From UBA9676 sp036522155 (lineage in GTDB: Bacteria > Actinomycetota > Actinomycetes > Streptosporangiales > Streptosporangiaceae), in assembly GCA_036522155.1 (NCBI GenBank), contig DATDGI010000115.1:1-17840 (forward strand): a stretch of DNA of 17,840 nt. The letters are read 5' to 3'. Shown in pieces: positions 7,096-13,497 of the stretch. The position numbers and the translations under genes are program-made. Numbering within the stretch: the first letter of the stretch is position 1; the number at the start of each line of letters is the position of its first letter. Below the pieces are notes generated by a model that saw only the letters and a list, made by a program, of their open reading frames with translations, made no database searches and was not told the origin of the DNA.

Positions 7096-7740
7096 TCACC
7101 CGGCGGGGGCCCGCTCCTCCAGCAGCCGGTGCCGCACCGCGAACGACGCGGCCTCCAGCCGGGAGTGGACACCGAGTTTCGAGAGCAGGGACTGGACGTG
7201 GGTTCGGACGGTCGCCCTGGACACCCCGAGCTTGCGGGCCATCGCGGCGGTGTCGAGCCCCTCGACCAGCAGGGCGAGGCACTGGCGTTCCCGCCCGGTG
7301 AGGAAGGAGGCCAGCCGCTGCGCGTCATCGGCCGCCTGCGGCTGACGGCGGCTGGGGGCCTTGGGCACGTCGACCACCACCTCGCCGCGCAGCACCCGGG
7401 TGATGGCCGCGGTCAGTGCGGTCACCCCCCGGGTCTTGTGCAGATACCCGGACGCGCCCGCCCGCAGCGCCGCCAGGATTCCCTCGGTGTCCGGGTCGGC
7501 GCTGAGCACGAGCACCTTGGTGTCCGGGCTGGCGGAGATCATGCTCTCGATCGCGTCGAGGCTGTCGTCGCCGCCGAAGTGCCGGTCGATCAGGCACACG
7601 TCGGGCCGGTCCTGGGCGACCGCGGCGGCGGTTTCGGAAACCGTACGGGTCACCGTGATCACGTGGCCCTGCTGGCTGAGGACCATCGCCAGCGCGTCAA
7701 GAAAGACCTTGTGATCGTCGCCCACCACCAGGCTGGCCAC
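7096..7740 (-). CDS. NarL/LuxR-family response regulator
   Basis: The 214-residue protein has an N-terminal receiver domain (acidic pocket D8-D9, phospho-acceptor D52 in DVCLIDRHF, conserved Lys K102) and a C-terminal LuxR-type helix-turn-helix (about 147-203: LTGRERQCL, then MARKLGVSRATVRTHVQSLLSKLGVHSR). It starts at GTG (7740), and its first base is the last base of the upstream histidine-kinase stop codon (TAGTG), so the two are translationally coupled and almost certainly form a cognate pair. It is predicted to be a cytoplasmic DNA-binding transcription factor controlled by phosphorylation. The closest downstream genes on the strand are ppk2 and the PsiE-like gene, which are plausible targets by position only. 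All catalytic receiver residues are present, in contrast to the other regulator at 8813-9532. Confidence 0.93.
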   Translation of the reverse strand: MASLVVGDDHKVFLDALAMVLSQQGHVITVTRTVSETAAAVAQDRPDVCLIDRHFGGDDSLDAIESMISASPDTKVLVLSADPDTEGILAALRAGASGYLHKTRGVTALTAAITRVLRGEVVVDVPKAPSRRQPQAADDAQRLASFLTGRERQCLALLVEGLDTAAMARKLGVSRATVRTHVQSLLSKLGVHSRLEAASFAVRHRLLEERAPAG

Positions 7741-8516
7741 TAGGGCTCACCGGCCCAGGCGGGGGGTGAGCCGGCGGGGCCGGGGGGCGTGGCGGCCGCG
7801 GCAGGCGTGGCGGCTGCCACGGGGGTGGCCGCCGCTGCGGGCGGGCCTGCTGCCGTGGCCGCGGCGGGCAGCCGGACCCGGGCGATGGTGCCGCCGCCGT
7901 CGGGCGAGCTGATCTCCAGCGAGCCGCCACACGCCTCCAGCAGCGAGGTGACGATCTCCAGGCCGAGTGAGGCGGTCCCGCGGGGCCCGGTGCCGAAACC
8001 CGGGCCATCGTCGGCGACCTCGACGACCGTTTCGTCCCGGGCGGCTCCGGCCCCGGCCAGCAGGGACACGGTGACCTGTCCGCCCGGCCCGGCCGCCCGG
8101 GCGCCGTTGTCGAGCACGTTGGACAGCACCCGCCACAGCAGGACCGGGTTCAGCTCCAGCGCGGTGTCCGGCCCGGGCAGCAGTTCCACCTGCGCGCCGT
8201 GCGCCAGGCCGGCCAGCCTGGTCAGCTGGGTGAGCATCTCCCGCAGCTCGAACGGCTCACACTGGCGGGCGTTCTCCATACCGGTCACGCCATGGGCAAT
8301 GAGGTCGAGCAGCCGCGACATCTCCAGCGACAGCAGTTCCAGCCGGCAGCTGGAGTCGTCGGGCAGCGAGACGTCCCCCCGCACCGCCTCCACCAGGTAC
8401 GACAGCGTCGTCATTTCATGCCCGAGATCGTGCAGGAGTCCGCGCACGGCACGCGTGTCACGGGTATCCGACCGCCGGCGCCCGCCGCCCTGGCGCCGGT
8501 CGAGTGGCGACCCCAT
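7740..8516 (-). CDS. Sensor-less cytoplasmic histidine kinase
   Basis: The 258-residue kinase begins with about 25 charged residues and goes straight into a dimerisation/phosphotransfer helix with H29 (LLHDLGHEM). It continues with a HATPase domain: N-box NVLDN (133-137), G1 DDGPGFG (169-175), G2 LGLEIVTSLLEACGG (about 184-198) and a final ..GGGT.ARVRLP strand. There is no transmembrane segment and no PAS, GAF or other input domain, so the signal must come through a partner protein or the DHp helix itself. After the catalytic domain comes an Ala/Pro/Thr-rich tail of about 40 residues (7746-7860) built of imperfect AAATP-type units. The ATG at 8516 has GGGGGAGG (8526-8519) close by. It is coupled to the downstream response regulator and follows another regulator gene on the same strand. 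Confidence 0.9.
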   Translation of the reverse strand: MGSPLDRRQGGGRRRSDTRDTRAVRGLLHDLGHEMTTLSYLVEAVRGDVSLPDDSSCRLELLSLEMSRLLDLIAHGVTGMENARQCEPFELREMLTQLTRLAGLAHGAQVELLPGPDTALELNPVLLWRVLSNVLDNGARAAGPGGQVTVSLLAGAGAARDETVVEVADDGPGFGTGPRGTASLGLEIVTSLLEACGGSLEISSPDGGGTIARVRLPAAATAAGPPAAAATPVAAATPAAAATPPGPAGSPPAWAGEP

Positions 8517-8615
8517 CGCCTCCCCCGTCTCGTGGCCGGTCCGCCACGGCGGCCCGCCCCCCGGGGGCCACCACTCACTGCGACGGATTAGCCACGGATA
8601 AGTGCTCTAGGTCCC

Positions 8616-8643
8616 AAAATACGTCCATGAGCACACCAGTCAC
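8616..8643 (-). promoter_or_regulatory. Candidate promoter for histidine kinase-regulator pair
   Basis: On the minus strand GTGACT (8643-8638) is followed after 16 bases by TATTTT (8621-8616) in an AT-richer island, giving a leader of roughly 90 bases before the kinase ATG. The match is imperfect. Confidence 0.25.
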
Positions 8644-8744
8644 ACACCCGGTCCGCCTGCAGCGGGGTGGCAGGCCGCGGCCAGGGCCTCCCGCAGCACC
8701 GCCACGCGGGCCGCCCCGGGGGCGCAACGGGCCGGGGCCGGACG

Positions 8745-8766
8745 GCCGGCCGGGCGGGCGGCCGGC
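8745..8766 (-). terminator. Possible GC hairpin downstream of orphan-type regulator
   Basis: Arms GCCGGCC (8745-8751) and GGCCGGC (8760-8766) with an 8-nt loop lie about 47 bases beyond the regulator stop on the minus strand. There is no T-tract. The rest of the 296-bp gap (8517-8812) holds no gene I can support. Confidence 0.35.
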
Positions 8767-8812
8767 TGGAACTCGTGGAACGGAAAACCGTGATAAGTAT
8801 GCACAATCCCGG

Positions 8813-9532
8813 CTATACCGGCCCAGCGAGCGGCTGCAGCCCCGCCGCCCGGGCCACCCTGACCGCCTCCAGGCGGCTGTGCACGTCGAGCTTGCCGAAG
8901 ATGTTGCGGATGTGGGTGCGCACGGTGTCAGCCGAGATCGCCAGGTCCTGGGCGATCTGGCGGCCGCGCTTGCCCTGCATCATCTCCCGCAGCACGTCCT
9001 TCTCGCGCGCGCTGAGCAGGTCCAGCGATTCGTCCTGCTCCCGGGAGCGGGTCAGGTCACCGCGCAGCTCACGCAGGATCGCGCCGAGCATCGCGGGTGG
9101 GAACCAGGACTCGCCCCGGGCGACCCCGCGCACGACCGTCTCAAGTTCGGCCGCCCCCTGCTCCTTGGCGACCCAGGCGGCCGCCCCGGCCCGGGCCGCC
9201 TCGACCGCGTGCGCGACGGTGCGGTCGGCGCTGAGCACCACGACCTTGGCCTCCGGCCGGGCCTCGATCAGGCGCGCCACGAACTCGCCGATCCGGGCCC
9301 CCAGCGGCTCGACCTCGACGGTGATGACGTCCGGCCGGACCCCGCGGACGATGTCGAACAGGTTGGGCTCGGCGGTACCGCATCGTCCCGCGACCCACAG
9401 GTCCGGTGACGCCGACATGCGGGAGGCGAGGGCTTCGGTGATCATCAGGTGGTCATCGAGGAGGAGCAGGCGCAGCGGGTTCATCTCTTGACTTTCGCCG
9501 CTCAGCCCGGGGATGTCCTCATACAGATGCAT
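8813..9532 (-). CDS. NarL/LuxR-family regulator with Glu at the phospho-acceptor site
   Basis: This two-domain protein has a receiver-like domain followed by a LuxR helix-turn-helix (LSAREKDVL, then IAQDLAISADTVRTHIRNIFGKLDVHSR). The acidic pair is present (LLLLDDH) and so is the conserved Lys (WVAKEQ), but the expected phospho-acceptor Asp is replaced: RPDVITVEVEPLG aligns with the usual RPDVVLLDLRMPG, placing Glu (residue 73 with this start, 57 from the inner Met) where Asp belongs. A permanently activated or phosphorylation-independent regulator is therefore likely. ATG 9532 is chosen for its GGAGAG (9545-9540) at 7-base spacing. ATG 9484, which begins right at the first beta strand, is a serious alternative, and TTG 9550 is unlikely. 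It stands alone between the polysaccharide cluster (183 bp away) and the histidine kinase gene. Confidence 0.88.
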   Translation of the reverse strand: MHLYEDIPGLSGESQEMNPLRLLLLDDHLMITEALASRMSASPDLWVAGRCGTAEPNLFDIVRGVRPDVITVEVEPLGARIGEFVARLIEARPEAKVVVLSADRTVAHAVEAARAGAAAWVAKEQGAAELETVVRGVARGESWFPPAMLGAILRELRGDLTRSREQDESLDLLSAREKDVLREMMQGKRGRQIAQDLAISADTVRTHIRNIFGKLDVHSRLEAVRVARAAGLQPLAGPV

Positions 9533-9539
9533 GAGGGAT

Positions 9540-9559
9540 CTCTCCGCCAAAGGCGGGAG
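9540..9559 (-). promoter_or_regulatory. Hairpin overlapping the ribosome-binding site of the regulator gene
   Basis: CTCCGCC (9542-9548) and GGCGGGAG (9552-9559) can pair around an AAA loop with one bulge. In the minus-strand mRNA this stem includes most of the GGAGAG ribosome-binding sequence of the regulator starting at 9532. It could limit translation; alternatively it is the weak end of the polysaccharide transcript. Confidence 0.3.
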
Positions 9560-9714
9560 CTACCCGCAGGCCACCGGGGGTAAGGCCGGCCATCATCGGG
9601 CCCGCCAGCGCGGGGCCGGCCGCCCTTTGGCCGCGGGCACCCTGGCCGGGCGGGCGGCCCGCCAGGTCGTCCACCCGTGCCGGGGCGAGGTCCTGCCGCA
9701 TGCTGCCCAGCCCC

Positions 9715-10704
9715 TCACCGGGTCGCGACCGCCGGGCTGGTCCGCCCGGCCGTCTGGTCATCGATGACCGCGCCGATGATGTCGGCGAGGTTCCGCGAGG
9801 GCACGAAACCGACCAGCTCACGGGCGAGCGTGCAGTCCGGCACCCGGCGCAGCATGTCCTCGTACCCGGCGCCGTAGGCGGCCAGGTAGGAGGCGCGGAC
9901 GATGCCGCTGGCCGATCCGGCCGCCTCGATCACCCGCCGGGCCAGCTCGGAGATGGATACCTGCTCGATGCTGCCGAGGTTCACCGCCCGGCCGACCGCC
10001 GCGTCCGACTCGATCAGCCCGATCATCGCGGGCACTACGTCGTGCACATGGCAGAAGCACCGGATCTGCCGCCCGCTGCCAAACACGGTCAGCGGCTCTC
10101 CGGCCAGCGCCTGCCGGACGAAGCGGGGGATGACCATCCCGTACCGCCCGGTCTGCCGCGGCCCGACCGTGTTGAACAGCCGGACGATCACTCCCCGCAG
10201 GCCGCGTTCCCGGACGTAGGCCTCGACCAGGCTCTCGTCGATGGCCTTGGCCTCGGCGTAGCTCCAGCGGGACTTCAGCGGCGAGCCGGCCAGCCGGTCG
10301 TCATCCTCGGTCAGCCCGATCTTGTCGTTCTTCCCGTAGATCTCGCTGGTCGAGGCGACCAGCAGGCGGGCCCCCACCCGGTCGGCGGCGGCCACCACGT
10401 TCTCGGTGCCGTGGATGTTGGTGCGCAGGCTCTCCAGGGTCTTGTCCCTGATCACGAACGCGCCGACGGCGGCGGCCAGGTGAAAGACTCGGTCCGCCCC
10501 CTCGGCCAGCTCATCGACCAGGGCGCCGTCCAGGATCGAGCCCTCGACCAGGCGGAAACCCGGGTGCCCGGCCACCGGGGCCAGGTTGGACATCCGGCCG
10601 GTGCTCAGGTCGTCCAGCCCGGTCACCTGGTGGCCGGCCGCGATCAGCGCCTCGGTCAGGTGTGACCCAATGAATCCGGCCGCGCCGGTGACGAAGATTC
10701 TCAT
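9715..10704 (-). CDS. NAD-dependent sugar epimerase/dehydratase (extended SDR)
   Basis: The 329-residue protein has the extended-SDR glycine motif GAAGFIG (residues 7-13), DDLSTGR typical of nucleotide-sugar epimerases (31-37), the catalytic STSEIYG region (118-124) and YAEAK (Y149, K153). It also has RLFNTVGPRQ and VFGSG.Q.R.F.HV.D substrate-domain motifs. These fit the GalE / UDP-glucuronate decarboxylase / UDP-HexNAc epimerase group acting on UDP-sugars in the cytoplasm. The exact reaction cannot be read from the sequence. The ATG overlaps the stop of the small upstream gene (ATGA). It is the last gene of the polysaccharide-type cluster. With a UDP-HexNAc-type dehydrogenase three genes upstream, a plausible job is C4 epimerisation of the same UDP-sugar or its acid form. 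Confidence 0.92.
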   Translation of the reverse strand: MRIFVTGAAGFIGSHLTEALIAAGHQVTGLDDLSTGRMSNLAPVAGHPGFRLVEGSILDGALVDELAEGADRVFHLAAAVGAFVIRDKTLESLRTNIHGTENVVAAADRVGARLLVASTSEIYGKNDKIGLTEDDDRLAGSPLKSRWSYAEAKAIDESLVEAYVRERGLRGVIVRLFNTVGPRQTGRYGMVIPRFVRQALAGEPLTVFGSGRQIRCFCHVHDVVPAMIGLIESDAAVGRAVNLGSIEQVSISELARRVIEAAGSASGIVRASYLAAYGAGYEDMLRRVPDCTLARELVGFVPSRNLADIIGAVIDDQTAGRTSPAVATR

Positions 10705-10895
10705 CGAGCCTGTCCTCCCAGTGCCCGGGCCGCCCGCAGCACCGGCACCAGCCAGTCATCGTGACCCACGGGGGTGGCCACGATGACCCGGCCGATGCCG
10801 TGCGCGCGGGCAACGTCAGTGAGTTCGGCCGGGGCGCCGGGGAAGGTCGCAGGCCGCCACCCCGCCAGCCGGACGTCCACAGAACCGGTCGGCAT
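10701..10895 (-). CDS. Small protein resembling a fragment of a sugar-transferase nucleotide-binding domain
   Basis: This 64-residue ORF starts 5 bases after the monooxygenase stop, preceded by a GGGGCGG stretch, and overlaps the epimerase start by ATGA, so its placement strongly suggests it is translated. The pattern V.L.G.P.EL...AR.HGI.RVIVATP.....WLVPVLRAAR.LG resembles the second half of the Rossmann-like domain (CoA_binding_3) at the N-terminus of polyprenyl-phosphate sugar transferases such as WcaJ/PssY. The membrane segments and the catalytic transferase domain are absent, and the ORF stops just where the epimerase begins. It may be a degenerate remnant kept for coupling, or a small accessory protein. 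The homology is by eye and should be treated as tentative. Confidence 0.62.
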   Translation of the reverse strand: MPTGSVDVRLAGWRPATFPGAPAELTDVARAHGIGRVIVATPVGHDDWLVPVLRAARALGGQAR

Positions 10896-10900
10896 CGGAC

Positions 10901-12133
10901 TTACCGCCCCGCGAGAACCCGCGCAGGCGTGCGCGTCGCGGTCTCGGCCAGCCCGGGCGTGACCGCCCGCGCCGCGTGGTCCGCGCCGTACACGAACCGC
11001 ATGGCCGGCCCGAACGTCGGCGCCACGGCGGGGCCGATGAAGTACATCCCCGGCACCGACGACTGGTAGTCCGCGCCCACCACGGGCGTGCCCGCCAGCG
11101 TGGACAGCCGGGTGCGCAGCGCGTCGCCGATGAACGACAGGCGGCCCAGGTCGGCCCGGTAGCCGGTGGCCGCGATCACGTGGTCGGCCCGGATGGTGTG
11201 GCTGACACCGTCACGGCCGAGCAGGCCAAGCTCCACCCGGTCCGCCGGGCCGGGCCGGGCCCAGCTCAGCTCGTGCCCGGGCAGGATGAAGATCTTGCCC
11301 TCCACCCGGGGGCGCAGCCAGCTCGCGCCCGCCGGGCCGAGTGCGGTGCGGGCCCGGTAGACCCGTGTCGAGCTGGGCAGGTGCCGGTAGATCCGGGGGT
11401 GCCGGGAGTAGAACCAGGTCGGCCAGCCTGAGCCCAGCCCGGCCTCGGGCTCGGCCATCCGCTGGAGGAGCGGCCGGTCCGGGGCCAGCGGGGCGCCGTT
11501 CCAGACGACCTCCATCTTCCGCATGACCATCTGGGCCCTGGCCCCGCTCTCGCGCAGCAGGGCGGCGGTCTCCAGCGCGGACTGGCCGGCGCCGATCACG
11601 ACCACCTCCTGGCCGCGGAAGACCGACAGGTCGGCGTGATCGCTGGCGTGGCTGGCCAGCGAGGCCGGCAGCCCGGACAGCTCGGGCGGCACGTACGCGA
11701 AGTGCTCGATGCCGGTGGCGACCACGACCCGCCGGGCGCGGGCGGTCTCGCCCGTGGCCAGGCTCAGCTCGAAGCCGCCGTCGACCGGCGTGATGCCGGT
11801 GACCAGGGTCTCCTCCAGGTCAGGCACGAACTCGGAGGCGAACCACTTCCCGTAGTTGATGAAGGTGGCCAGCGGCACCGGCCGGCCGTAGTCGGCGTAG
11901 GGCTGCCCGGCGGCCCGGCAGAACGCCGCCAGGGTGTGCGTGCCGTCGGGGTCGGACAGATTGGAGGCGAACCCCTGCGACTTCAGGTACATGCCCTTGG
12001 GCATCGCGGTCTGCCAGGGGTGCATCACCTCCCCGAACTGGCGGAAGGTGACACCGGCCCGCCACAGGTGCGCGGCCAGCGAGAGCCCGTAGGGGCCGGC
12101 CCCCACGATGGCCACGTCAACGGCGTTGTTCAT
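10901..12133 (-). CDS. FAD/NAD(P)-dependent monooxygenase-like oxidoreductase
   Basis: The 410-residue protein has two dinucleotide-binding motifs, GAGPYG (11-16, FAD) and GAGQSALE (181-188, NADPH), plus the late ATGY motif (VIAATGYRADL) and a closing SVPGMYFIGP segment. This arrangement is that of the flavin-containing / N-hydroxylating monooxygenase superfamily. PYG in the first motif and SQGFASNLS are reminiscent of lysine/ornithine N-hydroxylase-like members, but no canonical FMO fingerprint is complete, so oxidase or dehydrogenase activity is possible. The ATG overlaps the ATP-grasp stop by four bases (ATGA), and the small 64-residue gene follows after 5 bases. Its presence inside a nucleotide-sugar cluster suggests oxidation of an amino-sugar, an amine substrate or a ligated amino acid; the substrate is unknown. 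Confidence 0.88.
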   Translation of the reverse strand: MNNAVDVAIVGAGPYGLSLAAHLWRAGVTFRQFGEVMHPWQTAMPKGMYLKSQGFASNLSDPDGTHTLAAFCRAAGQPYADYGRPVPLATFINYGKWFASEFVPDLEETLVTGITPVDGGFELSLATGETARARRVVVATGIEHFAYVPPELSGLPASLASHASDHADLSVFRGQEVVVIGAGQSALETAALLRESGARAQMVMRKMEVVWNGAPLAPDRPLLQRMAEPEAGLGSGWPTWFYSRHPRIYRHLPSSTRVYRARTALGPAGASWLRPRVEGKIFILPGHELSWARPGPADRVELGLLGRDGVSHTIRADHVIAATGYRADLGRLSFIGDALRTRLSTLAGTPVVGADYQSSVPGMYFIGPAVAPTFGPAMRFVYGADHAARAVTPGLAETATRTPARVLAGR

Positions 12134-13485
12134 GGTTGTCCCCCTCGGTGAGAGCGAGCGAGCGGGCCGGCTAGCCTGCCCGGCTCCGGCTGTCCTGGCC
12201 GGTGCGTCTTTGATGCGGCACCCCCGGCGGCCCGCCCGGGCCGGAAGCGGGGATCAGCTGAGTGCTGGGCCGTGGGGGCCGGTGAGAAACGGCGGCTGAC
12301 GGCCTGCCAGCCCATCCGCAGGCACATCAGCCCGAACGGCCGCAGGTCGTCCCGGGCGAACCAGGCGGTCTCGTCCACCGCCCGGACCGAGTCCAGCCAG
12401 GCCCGGGGCGACAGTTCGCCGCGCCGCCAGTAGGACAGGGCGCTGATCGGGTCGTAGTTCTCGGCCACGAAGCGGCGGCCGGCCGCGGGCTCGGCCGCGG
12501 TGACCGGCTGCCCGGTCAGGTCCAGGTAGGCGGCGACCACCACGTCCACCCCGTCGGGGTCGCGGAACAGCCGGAACTGGGCACCGAGCCGCGGGTTGAA
12601 GTCGAGCAGCTGGTACTGCCCGGTCCTGGCGTCCTGGCGCAGGTCCAGGTCGGCGATACCGCGGTAGGACAGCAGGGACAGCAGCGAGGTGATCTCCGCC
12701 CGCAGCTGGTCGTTGCGCACCACCCGGCCGAGGCTGGTCAGCCCGGCGTGGGCCGGATAGGAACGGTCCTTCACCCCGGTGAACGCGGCCCGGGCCGCCG
12801 AGCCGGCGTCGCAGTAGCCGTGGAAGAACCAGTCGGCTCCCGGCCCGCCCGGAATGTGCTCCTGCAGCATGAGCCCGGCCTCGGCCCGCTGGCAGTCGGT
12901 CACCAGCCGGGAGAGCTGGGCCGACCTGGTGACGATGGTGGTGCTGCGCAAGCCGGAGCCTGCCCATGGGGTGGTGAGCTTGGCCATCAGCGGGTAGCCA
13001 GCCTCGGCGGCGAACTCCAGGGCCTGGCCGGGGGAGTCGGCCAGCACGCTCATCGGTGCTGGCATCCCGAGTTCCTGGCACAGCTGGTACAGGGAGTACT
13101 TGCCGGCCAGCCGCCGGGGCAGGCCCGGCGGGGGGCTGGCGAACAGGAACGAGCCGCGGAGCTGGGCCCCGTGCTCGGCCAGGAAGATCGCGCTCGCGTC
13201 GTCGGTCGGGATCAGCACCGCCGGGCGGCCGATCAGCGTGGCCAGGTGGGCCAGCCCCGCCAGGGTACGTTCGGCATGATCGGCAGAGGGCTGCCAGAAC
13301 AGCCGCCCGCGCAGGTAGCGCGAGCCGGCGGCCGGTGCCCACCGGTCCTCGTGCACGCCGTAAACCGGGACGCCCAGCCGCCCGAGGCTGCGGATCGCGC
13401 CCAGCCCGCCGTGGTGCTTGACGTTCGGGTCGAATTTCAGCACCACCGCGGGGGTGGTGACGTCGGCGCGGGTCAGGTCGGTCAT
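12130..13485 (-). CDS. ATP-grasp ligase (carboxylate-amine type) in polysaccharide cluster
   Basis: The 451-residue protein has an N-terminal Rossmann-like lobe (GLGAIRSLGRLGVPVYGV, 27-44) and a central ATP-grasp fold. ATP contacts are suggested by LMAKL (K169), the Gly-rich turn after it (WAGSGLRST) and LQEHIPG (207-213). Metal ligands are in ADLDLR (279-283) and LLDFNPRLG (293-301). Such proteins form an acyl-phosphate and join a carboxylate to an amine or thiol; relatives include D-aspartate ligase and PylC/carbamoyl-phosphate-synthase-like proteins. A Pro/Gly/Arg-rich tail of about 50 residues follows the catalytic core. AGGGAG (13500-13495) gives a good ribosome-binding site for ATG 13485 and overlaps the TAG stop of the preceding dehydrogenase gene. 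By context it may amidate a uronic acid or add an amino acid to a glycan precursor; that is inference. Confidence 0.88.
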   Translation of the reverse strand: MTDLTRADVTTPAVVLKFDPNVKHHGGLGAIRSLGRLGVPVYGVHEDRWAPAAGSRYLRGRLFWQPSADHAERTLAGLAHLATLIGRPAVLIPTDDASAIFLAEHGAQLRGSFLFASPPPGLPRRLAGKYSLYQLCQELGMPAPMSVLADSPGQALEFAAEAGYPLMAKLTTPWAGSGLRSTTIVTRSAQLSRLVTDCQRAEAGLMLQEHIPGGPGADWFFHGYCDAGSAARAAFTGVKDRSYPAHAGLTSLGRVVRNDQLRAEITSLLSLLSYRGIADLDLRQDARTGQYQLLDFNPRLGAQFRLFRDPDGVDVVVAAYLDLTGQPVTAAEPAAGRRFVAENYDPISALSYWRRGELSPRAWLDSVRAVDETAWFARDDLRPFGLMCLRMGWQAVSRRFSPAPTAQHSADPRFRPGRAAGGAASKTHRPGQPEPGRLAGPLARSHRGGQP

Positions 13486-13497
13486 CGTGCCCGCTCC

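Noticed and set aside
8588..8806. Short minus-strand open frame in the gap between regulator and kinase genes
   Set aside because: It is low-complexity Arg/Pro-rich with no ribosome-binding site and overlaps a candidate promoter and hairpin.
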